Of a stretch of DNA of 64,000 nucleotides, positions 19,001 to 25,961 are shown one piece after another. The notes beneath the pieces are model-generated. The model saw only the letters and a list, made by a program, of their open reading frames with translations. It did not search any database and had not been told where the DNA came from. Source of the stretch: Thermoplasmata archaeon (GTDB taxonomy: Archaea; Thermoplasmatota; Thermoplasmata; RBG-16-68-12; SOIM01); assembly GCA_023140195.1 (NCBI GenBank), contig JAGLME010000002.1, positions 28,420 through 92,419 on the forward strand. Reading direction: 5' to 3'. A program made the position numbers and the translations under genes. Numbering within the stretch: position 1 is the first letter of the stretch; every line of letters begins with the position of its first letter.

Positions 19001-21326
19001 GCCCGAGTTCACCATCGAGTCAGCGATCTTCGACATTCCGCCAATATGGTACGACTTCCCGTTCCTGGACGTGACCAATATCTGGGACGCTTGGAAAGGG
19101 GTGTACTACTTCAACGTGACCGCTGCCAACGTCCTTCCGGGAAATGCTCTGGGACAGGTCTTCACCATCGACCTCACCCTCTACGGTGACAACATCCCCA
19201 ACGATTTCGATGTGCCCGATGCAATGGTGGGCATCAAGGACGCCGCTGGACATGCGCTGATGACTTACGGAAGGGCGACCAACCTCCAGCTGAAACAGAC
19301 GGTACCCAACTACGTCAACATATTGGACTCAAGGATAGCCAACGACGCCGAGAAGGCCGAGATGGAGTACTGGGTCGCTATGGACAACCAAATAATGATA
19401 GACGCCACATACTCCTCCCTGAGACAGATCACCCATAGCGTTACTCCAAGCGGCAGCAATTTCGTAGTGGAATACGACCTTCCATCATATGCTTCCTCAA
19501 TCCCTTGGCTGGACAACGGCGTTGAGACACACGAACCGTTGCATGTGATTTCCAGAGCCGTTCTCACCGTTTCCAACAGCGGGTACAATACCGCGACCTT
19601 TGCGCCCAGGCTCACCTACGACGACCATTTCTCCAAGCTGAAGGGGGACTGGGGCAGGGCCAGAAGCGTGCGGGCACACGGCCCTGAGATAGTGATCAAC
19701 CCGATGATCGAGAGCATTAAGGTGGGGAACCTGGAGAGGGATTTCCTGAGTGCGGGCGCGCCGAACGACGTTCTTGCCAAGCTGTACGTTTCCAACCTCG
19801 GAGACGACATTGCCGAGAGCGTCACGGTGAAGGCGGTCATCCCTGAGGGGGTTGCACTGCTGAACTCCCAGCCGACGTACTCGTACTACGATGTTGCGAC
19901 CGGTGGAGTAGAGTGGACGCTCGGAGACATCTCCCCAAGAGGCTCGATCCCGATAGCATTGGAGTTCCTGGCCGTTCCGCCCTTCCCGTCGGGACCCACG
20001 GCATTCCACACTTTGCTTGAGACGGTCAATTCACACTTCACGCACATGTACCTGCAGACGCAGGTCGTCAGCAACACGGTCGGGCCGCCGGCACTGAACG
20101 CACTGGTCATGAGGGACATCGATCCCCCGGATGCGCCCAAGCTGAACCCGATATTATCCCCGACCAACAACCCGGTCACGATCGTTACGGGAACGAGCGA
20201 GCCGGACGCGAATATCCAGATATACAGGAACTCGGTTATTCTGGGCTCCATATTGGCCGACGCGAACGGAGATTTCGAGATGAACATCCTGCTTCTGGAA
20301 GGTGGGAACACCATAACAGCAACGGCAACCGATGTGCTGGGGAACGGGCCAGGTGCTGCGAGCGCCCCGAGGCTCGTGTTACTGGACACGATATCCCCGA
20401 ACGCACCCAAGTTGGATTCAATACCGACCATCACCTCAGATGTGGGTCTGGTGGTCAACGGCAGAGCGGAAGCGCTGTCCTCTGTGGAGATATTCGTGAA
20501 CGGCGTCTCCGGCGGCAGGAACGACGCGGATGCATCTGGCAACTTCGGAGACTTCGTCCTGTTGACCGAAGGTCATAACTCGATCACAGCGAGGGCCTCG
20601 GACTCGCTTGGCAATATTGGTCCATATGCCAACCCAGTGACTATTGAACTGGACACTATCGCGCCAGAAGCCTTCGTAGACTACGTCTCCACATCCGAGA
20701 TCATCGAAGGAAGGAACGTGTTCTTCACCGGCCACGGCCAGGATGCCAACGCAATTGTAGCGTTCGAGTGGAGATCCAACAGGGCTGGCTTCTTGAGTGA
20801 TCAATCTTCGTTCAGCACTTCAGACCTTTTGGTTGGCACTCATACGATCTCGTTCAAGGTCAAGGACGAGGCGGGTCACTGGTCCGCTCCGGTATTGGCT
20901 CAGGTCAAGGTGAAGGTCAGCACCGGTCCGGTGGTCGATGTGATAGTTGACTCGAAGGCCTCCGAGGGTGAACCAGTTAACTTCAAGGGCGTCGTTCTCA
21001 AGTCGGACGGGGACATTGCCAAATACGAATGGGACTTCGACGGTGACGGTACATACGACTGGTCTTCCGAAGACAATGGTTTCACGGTCCACACCTATTA
21101 CGAGCCGGGGAAGTACAACGCATACTTCAGGGTGACCGACCAGGACGGGGACGTGAGCCTTGCATCGGTGACTATCGACGTCAAAGAGGATGTGCGGGAC
21201 TATAGTGCAGAGGTCGCTCTCTTCGGTTTGATGATTGGAGTACTGGCAGCCCTTCTTGTGCTCCTGGCTGTCGTTTACAGACGCAAAGAGAAAGGGTACA
21301 TTCTGAAGCCAAAGGAAGAGAAGTGA
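16062..21326 (+). CDS. Giant membrane-anchored surface protein (GATase-like, DUF11-like, Ig-like and PKD domains)
   Basis: 1754 residues, the largest gene here. A signal peptide occupies about residues 1-31. Residues about 125-345 look like a class I glutamine-amidotransferase/ThuA-like fold: strands such as VKIALFSSLV, NYDMLILPSI and FVNDGGMLYAQG, then GRAVMVSGHPSE and LLPLVLNALLWG. The usual catalytic Cys-His pair is not evident, so it is probably a binding fold. The middle holds beta domains typical of DUF11/CARDB stalks (TNVSLVATAPPEF, AESVTVKAVIPEG). Two tandem bacterial Ig-like repeats start near residues 1352 and 1446, then a PKD domain (DGDIAKYEWDFDGDGTYDW, about 1640), one membrane helix (about 1716-1738) and a short basic tail. 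The start is set by GGAGGAGG 8 bases upstream. The function is presumably surface architecture or adhesion. Confidence 0.88.
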   Translation: MNKASTMVVLWAIAFSMVLSGFTVPQVGIAENETPNANGYDFSPGATLIPMGALQSNPREAYKFVFQRVFALKEVQWTAEEIIYDGGTYPAGTFVTKQAVSGAFTSVKTTLPLTVTKAYSLNKVKIALFSSLVKDSKGHEVTWETIYFESLFRTYLWGNGYYTAVNEASIITGALDNYDMLILPSISKGYAQDVVDALGTDGLANLASFVNDGGMLYAQGDSTYLVEAAGLVGPGTVAPSNKVSAYNNEAGLAFFGDSPLNYSLLSDKMYILQDPLFRSSDPNAVVASYTSGVTDPAHVGSPAVLSHDIGTGRAVMVSGHPSEKSELLPLVLNALLWGLSGKADVRNYITQTYNPSLPWYLIPGKEQDVQMTVYGTFSNYWDSPIASVTITDVVDSRFYVDQASISPAPASFDDSGINTVITWNFVAPQGDFGYSYNVLTGPGGVDKGWMHVSGSWLEYQDPVTLKDMAITRNALYIKSAMPAYLLGDRDVELDGVYPIPANGWYFDMAFPLENKEETDSLNTVIIDIVPLQSPFVDVVDQTRIPGALFNSNFGTNDPVIVNNTIFFYDTPNYPLPDGVTDPSTEFTVADADTSYVYDANGENMTLPAKKLVWTYGTIRAWDHKEPMIRYGIFTQEEYHRTVSCASDPIPGSVIMDASGGSVYVALGGHPIPYHEYLQSGIIYIPESPEPPRVDYQDIWMRDHVLELRTSFYDVVPFPPPEEHAVITSTFEMIVDGQRVLDYPMDKQADLNVMVKSWNGYPPYDPILYPYHMDMIRNETLIRQVVPKGLGYEIEYLGSDFSANTEIADVVETDIAYIIYYRQDLNASEKEIINVRSSLKNIDHDEGTMKINDGARFVYRQIAVGPSRYEVHDNHVAVVWGVQNNLELTNVIAPVDIGTYGDEIFNFLAVEDPDEPQDLADPYIKSYGFGNISATTYVGGRIEKTLLYSKLEPGEKTMIRVEIDNNLGIDLTNVSLVATAPPEFTIESAIFDIPPIWYDFPFLDVTNIWDAWKGVYYFNVTAANVLPGNALGQVFTIDLTLYGDNIPNDFDVPDAMVGIKDAAGHALMTYGRATNLQLKQTVPNYVNILDSRIANDAEKAEMEYWVAMDNQIMIDATYSSLRQITHSVTPSGSNFVVEYDLPSYASSIPWLDNGVETHEPLHVISRAVLTVSNSGYNTATFAPRLTYDDHFSKLKGDWGRARSVRAHGPEIVINPMIESIKVGNLERDFLSAGAPNDVLAKLYVSNLGDDIAESVTVKAVIPEGVALLNSQPTYSYYDVATGGVEWTLGDISPRGSIPIALEFLAVPPFPSGPTAFHTLLETVNSHFTHMYLQTQVVSNTVGPPALNALVMRDIDPPDAPKLNPILSPTNNPVTIVTGTSEPDANIQIYRNSVILGSILADANGDFEMNILLLEGGNTITATATDVLGNGPGAASAPRLVLLDTISPNAPKLDSIPTITSDVGLVVNGRAEALSSVEIFVNGVSGGRNDADASGNFGDFVLLTEGHNSITARASDSLGNIGPYANPVTIELDTIAPEAFVDYVSTSEIIEGRNVFFTGHGQDANAIVAFEWRSNRAGFLSDQSSFSTSDLLVGTHTISFKVKDEAGHWSAPVLAQVKVKVSTGPVVDVIVDSKASEGEPVNFKGVVLKSDGDIAKYEWDFDGDGTYDWSSEDNGFTVHTYYEPGKYNAYFRVTDQDGDVSLASVTIDVKEDVRDYSAEVALFGLMIGVLAALLVLLAVVYRRKEKGYILKPKEEK

Positions 21327-21330
21327 CGCT

Positions 21331-22026
21331 TCAGTCTTGGATCTGGAAGTATCCCCCTTTGGTGAGAATCTCTGCCATCTCCAGGATGTCCTTCGCCTCG
21401 AAATCGGGTTCCGGCACACCTTCCCGGCGTTCCTCGTTGAACCTGTTTATCCATATTACCGGAATGCCCATCTTCTTGGCCCCAACGATATCGCTCGTCT
21501 GGGAATCGCCCACCATTATCACCTCACCAGGTTCGCACCCGACCTCTTCCAGCGCACATTGGAAAATCTTTGGATAGGGTTTGTAACCCCTCGCCTTCTC
21601 CGAGGACACGGCGTACTCGAAATGCAGCCCGTTCTTCTTCATTGCGACATCCAGCAGGTGCTCATCGGCGTTTGACACCATGCACTTGGGTACGGATTCC
21701 AGCTTAGGGAGAGCCTCTGAAGCATCTTCGTAGAGCTCCGCGTGATACCAGCTCTTGTACATCCTGTTGAGGTAGCCATCGGTCTCGTCCTCTATGCCCA
21801 GCTCCCTGTACGTCTTTTTGAGGCTGACCTCGTTCGCCCTCGATAAGGTTATGAACTCTCCCCCCAGGACCTTCTTGTAGTGGCCGTCCCAGACGATCAG
21901 GAATTCGTTGGGGGTCATATCGAGCGAGTTCTTCTCCACAATTGCTTCACAAGTTTGGATGATGGACTCCATGCCTCCCGACAGAAGCGTTCCGAACGCG
22001 TCCAGAAAGAGGATCTTCTTGGGCAT
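21331..22026 (-). CDS. HAD-superfamily protein with dehalogenase-type motif I
   Basis: 231 residues with a full HAD fold: motif I FLDAFGTLL (nucleophile Asp9), motif II CMVSNAD, the motif III lysine in EKARGYKPYPKIF, and motif IV MVGDSQTSDIVGAKKMG. The residue two after the nucleophile is Phe11, where phosphatases have Asp. L-2-haloacid dehalogenases have an aromatic residue at that place. So the enzyme may be a dehalogenase-like hydrolase or an unusual phosphatase. It converges on the giant surface-protein gene with only four bases between the stops. It is followed upstream by the glycosylase gene, 24 bases away on the same strand. Confidence 0.85.
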   Translation of the reverse strand: MPKKILFLDAFGTLLSGGMESIIQTCEAIVEKNSLDMTPNEFLIVWDGHYKKVLGGEFITLSRANEVSLKKTYRELGIEDETDGYLNRMYKSWYHAELYEDASEALPKLESVPKCMVSNADEHLLDVAMKKNGLHFEYAVSSEKARGYKPYPKIFQCALEEVGCEPGEVIMVGDSQTSDIVGAKKMGIPVIWINRFNEERREGVPEPDFEAKDILEMAEILTKGGYFQIQD

Positions 22027-22050
22027 CGGGAGGGGTAAGGGGCTATAGAT

Positions 22051-22704
22051 TTATTCAGTTTTGCTCGGGTGAGGGCACATGTCGTTCAGAGGGCAGTTGT
22101 CGCAGAGTGGTTTGATCTTGCAGTGGCGTTTGCCGAGCTCCACCCAGAGGGCGTGGAATTCGTTGTAGAGTGTTGTTTCTTTGGGGAGTGAGGATTCGAA
22201 GAAGTCCCTGATTTGCTCATAGTCATCGGTGTCCGCCAGTTCCAGTCTCTTGAGGGCGCGTCTGGTGTATGCGTCCACCACGAAGAATGGTTTGATGCAG
22301 GCGTAGAGGAGTATGGAATCTGCGGTTTCGTGACCGATTCCTTTGACCGAGAGCAGCTTCTCCCTGAGCTCTTGACGGTCCTCTGTGCACATCTTGTCCA
22401 GATCGCCCTGATATTCCTCCATGAGAAAGCTAACTAAGTTCTTGACGGCCTTGGATTTCTGCCTGTAGAAGCCGGTCTTGCGGATCTCCTTTTCCAGTTC
22501 GTCGTTTGGGATATCACTTAGCGATTCAACGTTCAAGAGGTTCTTGTCCTTGAGGTTCTGGATGGCGACCTCCACGTTCTTCCAGGATGTCTGTTGCGTG
22601 AGAATGGCACCTATCATGACCTCGAACGGTGTGTCGGCCGGCCACCAGTTCTGCGGTCCGAACGAATCGAATAATCTAGAATAGATTTTTTGGAGGTCCG
22701 TCAT
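22051..22704 (-). CDS. Endonuclease III-superfamily DNA glycosylase, MagIII-like, with Fe-S cluster
   Basis: 217 residues from ATG 22704; a TTG 13 codons upstream (22743) is also in frame and I see no Shine-Dalgarno sequence for either. The HhH-GPD fold shows as WWPADTPFEVMIGAILTQQT, TGFYRQKSKAVKN, the hairpin VKGIGHETADSILLYA and the catalytic aspartate in FVVDAYTRR. Where endonuclease III has its catalytic lysine (GVGRKTA) this protein has glutamate (GIGHETA), so it should be a monofunctional glycosylase without lyase activity, like the MagIII 3-methyladenine glycosylases it resembles. The C-terminus has four cysteines, C-x5-C-x2-C-x5-C, for a 4Fe-4S cluster. It repairs alkylated or otherwise damaged bases. 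Confidence 0.85.
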   Translation of the reverse strand: MTDLQKIYSRLFDSFGPQNWWPADTPFEVMIGAILTQQTSWKNVEVAIQNLKDKNLLNVESLSDIPNDELEKEIRKTGFYRQKSKAVKNLVSFLMEEYQGDLDKMCTEDRQELREKLLSVKGIGHETADSILLYACIKPFFVVDAYTRRALKRLELADTDDYEQIRDFFESSLPKETTLYNEFHALWVELGKRHCKIKPLCDNCPLNDMCPHPSKTE

Positions 22705-22780
22705 CTGTTCTGGAACGGTCGTATTGCTATTGAAACTTGCCAACTAACCTTTTTGTAGATGTGAGGGATTCGATGTTTGG

Positions 22781-23359
22781 ATGTCGTGGAACGAGGACCT
22801 TTTGAGGTTCATCAATCAGGATATGGCCAATCCGGGTCTGGATGTGTTCTTTTCGATTCTGATCATTCTGGGGGCTGTTTATGTCTGGTTGGTGCTCGTT
22901 CCGGCGCTGTGGTGGAAGGGGAAGAGGAATGAGGCGGTGGACCTGTTCTTCTTGATCCTGCTGGTGCTGGTGGTGACGACGTTATTGAAGTTCTTGTTCG
23001 CCTCTCCTAGGCCTGAGGATATCAGGGAGATTCCGATCCCGGTGCCTGGGTATTTCGGGCTTGATGTGTATTCGTTCCCGAGCAACCATGCGTCGAGGGC
23101 GTTTGCTTGTGCGGTTTTCTTGTCGTTCAGGTTCAAGAAGTGGACGGTGCCGTTGTTCGTGTATGCGTTTCTGATTGGATTGGCGAAGATCTATGTTGGG
23201 GCTCATTATCCTGTTGATATTATTGCAGGAGCTGTGGTAGGCCTTATCTTTGGATTCCTGCTCATCTGGCTTGGGAAATACGAGCCTTATGTTACATTCA
23301 GGGCGAAGTTGATTGAGAGGATTGAGGGTTTATGGGCAGACAGATTCGGCTCTACATGA
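22781..23359 (+). CDS. PAP2-family membrane phosphatase
   Basis: 192 residues with five or six membrane helices and the three PAP2 motifs: KFLFASPRP, SFPSNHASR (PSNH in place of the usual PSGH) and KIYVGAHYPVD, where the normal arginine of the third motif is lysine. Family members dephosphorylate membrane lipids such as phosphatidic acid or polyprenyl pyrophosphates, with the active site at the membrane face. The polyprenyl carrier recycling role would fit an archaeon making N-glycosylated surface proteins, but that is inference. The start ATG 22781 has no clear Shine-Dalgarno sequence and is probably leaderless. The 3' end overlaps the next gene. Confidence 0.88.
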   Translation: MSWNEDLLRFINQDMANPGLDVFFSILIILGAVYVWLVLVPALWWKGKRNEAVDLFFLILLVLVVTTLLKFLFASPRPEDIREIPIPVPGYFGLDVYSFPSNHASRAFACAVFLSFRFKKWTVPLFVYAFLIGLAKIYVGAHYPVDIIAGAVVGLIFGFLLIWLGKYEPYVTFRAKLIERIEGLWADRFGST

Positions 23360-23850
23360 CAGAGGAGGACGAGAAGGAATTTGTCGAATTCGTGATGCCC
23401 ACTGGAAAGATTGAGATCATGACGGAGGACATGAAAGCGAGGGACGAGAGATGGGAGGCTATTCCACCTTGGACCGAAGACGGGAGGCACTCCGATGTGT
23501 TCTTTCATAACACCGAGATTCCGGGAGATTTATTCTATCTGTACGACCAGGTGAAAGACGCCTTTTCCATTAGTACCTCCGAATCTCCAGTGATTGAGTT
23601 CACTCGATCAAAGCAACGTGTTGATGCCCTGATGTCCGGCCGGCTCTATACTGTCTTCAAAGCCTGCAGCTTTGACGCCGAAGCCTACGTCCCCAAGGAC
23701 CCAGCATTTAACAAATGGTATGAGAAGATAATAAGGTGGATCAAGAGAAGATATCAGCGGCAGGAGTGGAATACATATGCTGGTCCCAAGGCCATGGAAC
23801 TCAACAAAAGGGGCGGCACATTCAGGAGAATGGGATTTGGCCGGGGCTAG
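23332..23850 (+). CDS. Hypothetical protein, 172 residues
   Basis: I do not recognise this family. The protein is soluble, with an N-terminal strand (RQIRLYMTEEDEKEF), a middle mixed region (HSDVFFHNTEIPGDLFYLY) and a very basic helical C-terminus (KIIRWIKRRYQRQ ... NKRGGTFRRMGFGRG). The start at 23332 overlaps the PAP2 gene by 28 bases; an alternative ATG at 23356 would give the ATGA stop-start overlap, but would remove the N-terminal strand. Either way it is translationally coupled to the phosphatase gene. The basic tail might bind nucleic acid or the membrane surface. Confidence 0.7.
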   Translation: MGRQIRLYMTEEDEKEFVEFVMPTGKIEIMTEDMKARDERWEAIPPWTEDGRHSDVFFHNTEIPGDLFYLYDQVKDAFSISTSESPVIEFTRSKQRVDALMSGRLYTVFKACSFDAEAYVPKDPAFNKWYEKIIRWIKRRYQRQEWNTYAGPKAMELNKRGGTFRRMGFGRG

Positions 23851-23853
23851 TCT

Positions 23854-24225
23854 TCAGCCGCTCTCCTTCCTCAAAACCTCTCTGATGTTCGCAGTGGCGA
23901 CCTCAACGCCCTCCGCGAGCTTATCCACCGTGTCGCTGCTCATGGCGACGAGTATGGCCTTCTTGCCCAGACCGATAGCGATCAGGTTCCCGCCGTCAGA
24001 CTCTACCACCACCCTCTTGGGCGGGTCCTTGTGGAGCCCGGTGTACACCACCTCCGACGCACCCAGAAGTGTCGCCGACAGGGTCGCGAAGGTCTCCACG
24101 TGTATGTCCTTGGGGAGGTTCCACGCGATCGGGATGCCGCTCCGGGACACGATAGCGCTTATCTCCACTCCGTAAGAGGTGTTCAAATCACTTAGAATCT
24201 TCTTCAGTTCGCTTACCGTGGACAA
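23854..24225 (-). CDS. Roadblock/LC7-domain protein
   Basis: 123 residues, a single roadblock/LC7 domain: the N-terminal helix TVSELKKILSDLNTSY, strands ISAIVSRSGIPIAW and ASEVVYTGLHKDPPKRVVVE, the GGNLIAIGLGKKAILVAM strand and a C-terminal helix. Prokaryotic roadblock proteins dimerise and usually regulate small GTPases of the MglA type, or twitching and polarity systems. No GTPase gene lies beside it. A strong box A (CATTTTTATATATGG on the minus strand, 24256-24270) gives a leader of about ten bases. It converges on the 172-residue gene with a 3-base gap. Confidence 0.9.
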   Translation of the reverse strand: MSTVSELKKILSDLNTSYGVEISAIVSRSGIPIAWNLPKDIHVETFATLSATLLGASEVVYTGLHKDPPKRVVVESDGGNLIAIGLGKKAILVAMSSDTVDKLAEGVEVATANIREVLRKESG

Positions 24226-24526
24226 GCTATCACAACGGAGAGAGAGATTGCCTATCCATATATAAAAATGACTATGGCGTTCTCAGTGGACGGAATGGAA
24301 ATTGGGATAAAAAGCTTTTCTTGTAGAAGTTGTCTGTGATAAACCGAAACCTGATGTGGAACCGCAGTCGAAAACGTCAGAATCCTTAAACATGCAGTGG
24401 GTAGGAGACTGGGGATTTCACAGCGAAACCGATTCTCGATGGAAAATGAAGCGGAGAGGGAGTGAGAGCCTAAAGTTCATCCACAAAGAGAATTGTCTTT
24501 CTTCATTATCAAGTACGACAGAGTTA
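24226..24526. other. Intergenic region with divergent promoters
   Basis: About 300 bases. The minus strand carries the roadblock box A at 24256-24270. The plus strand has a candidate box A, GATAAAAAGCTTT at 24306-24318. A reading frame entering the next gene is open from GTG 24356, but its residues look unstructured and I leave them out of the gene. Nothing else is recognised. Confidence 0.5.
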
Positions 24527-24841
24527 ATGGTGGTGGCAGTACCAGTGGGCGTCAAGTGTGCCCGCGTAGCTGGTGCAATGGCCGCTGCAGCCTTCGTAGT
24601 ATCCATCTTCAGCGTTTGGTTTGGCGCCATGGCCGCCGACACTGTCTCATATAGCGATGACGAGAGAGAGTTATATAGAACAATAGCGATTGGCATGTCA
24701 ATCGCGGGCATATTGCTGTCCATTGGCTCAGTGATTAGTGGCGCGATATTGAGAGAGGCGGGTGCAATCGCTGTTGGTGGGTTGTCAGTTGTGATAGCGC
24801 TGATAGCCACTGCGATAGCGGAAGGATGGATTCCTATCTAG
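24527..24841 (+). CDS. Small membrane protein of unknown function
   Basis: 104 residues from ATG 24527, with three hydrophobic segments: RVAGAMAAAAFVVSIFSVWF, IAIGMSIAGILLSIGSVISG and GAIAVGGLSVVIALIATAIA. Short charged loops (SYSDDERELYR) separate them. The same frame is open to GTG 24356 and has an ATG at 24392, but the extra N-terminal residues are hydrophilic and low in structure. No family is recognised. It overlaps the following gene by 16 bases and probably forms a pair of co-translated membrane proteins. Confidence 0.55.
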   Translation: MVVAVPVGVKCARVAGAMAAAAFVVSIFSVWFGAMAADTVSYSDDERELYRTIAIGMSIAGILLSIGSVISGAILREAGAIAVGGLSVVIALIATAIAEGWIPI

Positions 24842-25368
24842 GATGGTCAGGTATGTTCCAGAATGATGAGGGGAAGTCTAACACAGGATCCGTTCCTGAA
24901 GGCACGTGGATACAGAACGAGGAATTCTACGATTTCCGACGATTCTCCAGTATTCTCAAGGTTGCGTTGGCAGCTTTCATAATCATGTTATTCTCTCTGG
25001 CTTTCATTGCAACAGGCAACCCAGGAAACCTCCTTATCATGCTTCTTGGGCTTGTAATCTTAGCTATAACCGAGACAGGGTTCTTCTGGAGTGCCCAACG
25101 TATTCGAATATCTGAAAACGGCCTTCAAGTGCAGTATTATGGTCCAAAAACGGATACAGTCTTTCTTTGGAACGAAATAGGGACAATAGAAGTTCAAGAA
25201 AAGTCGTATGAGTTGCTACTCAAACGTAATCGCTTTCTAATCTACTTCCGCGACCGTGAGAACAGAAGGATGGCAGTGTCGCCTATCGCGGTCTTTCAAG
25301 ATCTCTGTGAGGTGATTCGGAATACATCATCATCGAAGAATCCACAGATTGTGTGGCGAGAACTTTAG
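24826..25368 (+). CDS. Membrane protein with two helices and PH-like domain
   Basis: 180 residues. The N-terminus is polar, followed by a helical pair (VALAAFIIMLFSLAFIATG and NLLIMLLGLVILAITETGFF). A C-terminal cytosolic domain follows whose pattern of strands (RIRISENGLQVQYYG, VFLWNEIGTIEVQEK, RFLIYFRDRENRRMAVSP) and final helix resembles the bacterial PH domain family (YdbT/DUF304-like). Such domains bind membranes or partners; a specific role is unknown. It overlaps the small membrane gene before it by 16 bases. The last part is followed by more than 500 bases without a convincing gene. Confidence 0.65.
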   Translation: MDSYLGWSGMFQNDEGKSNTGSVPEGTWIQNEEFYDFRRFSSILKVALAAFIIMLFSLAFIATGNPGNLLIMLLGLVILAITETGFFWSAQRIRISENGLQVQYYGPKTDTVFLWNEIGTIEVQEKSYELLLKRNRFLIYFRDRENRRMAVSPIAVFQDLCEVIRNTSSSKNPQIVWREL

Positions 25369-25924
25369 AGATGTCTCTCCTCGATTGATTGGGGGTCTCT
25401 CGCTGTATTGATGCCCAACCACCTCCAGATTGTTGGCTAGCCTGTGCCCATTGAAATCCATTTGGCTATGTGCGGAAGGAACCACAACCACGTTCTGAAT
25501 CTGAGACTCATTGTCCTCCCTCGGGAATTTGGGAGGGAAGAAAGCGCTTCCGGTTGACTGTGCCCAACAATGTCAATTCCTAGGTCTTAAGGTTCTCTTA
25601 GAGCACTTGTGCTCCTCTAACCGACAGAGATACAAGGTCGTAGTGGAGATGGTCGACTTCGCTGGCAACGAGCTGGATCCACTGTATGAGGAGGAGGTGG
25701 ACGGATGGTTGCGGGGCTTGCAGAAATGTCGTGTTTGGATGCTCTCTGCTTTTCATTGGACTAACCTATCCTGTGCTCATGGATGAAAATTGCACATTTT
25801 GTCGTCCTCGATAATGAACTTCGCCATTTTCGGTTCTCGGATGTTGCTTTGGTTCAGACCACTCAAAGACTTGTCATAGGTGGCAAACTCATCATAGGTA
25901 GCAAGAAAACTGCCCCAAGCTCCA
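25369..25924. other. Gene-poor stretch before the first kelch gene
   Basis: About 550 bases. Reading frames at 25511-25786 (plus) and 25777-25968 (minus) are open but have no promoter, ribosome binding site or family resemblance. The residues from about 25641 to 25730 (VEMVDFAGNELDPLYEEEVD) look protein-like and could be a relic of a decayed gene. I see no RNA gene or repeat here. Confidence 0.4.
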
Positions 25925-25961
25925 TAGAAAGCTTTTAAGAATAACTTGCGATAACTATCGG
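25925..25961 (+). promoter_or_regulatory. Leaderless promoter of kelch gene 1, matching that of kelch gene 2
   Basis: TAGAAAGCTTTTAAGAA (25925-25941) contains the box A; then GCGATAAC and TCGG precede the ATG at 25962. The same elements at the same spacing precede the second kelch gene. The stretch CGATA-AC-TATCG (25949-25960) is a perfect short palindrome ending two bases before the start codon. Confidence 0.7.

Noticed and set aside
24356..24526. Upstream extension of the small membrane protein gene from GTG 24356
   Set aside because: Residues lack hydrophobic or family pattern; the three-helix protein starts cleanly at ATG 24527.
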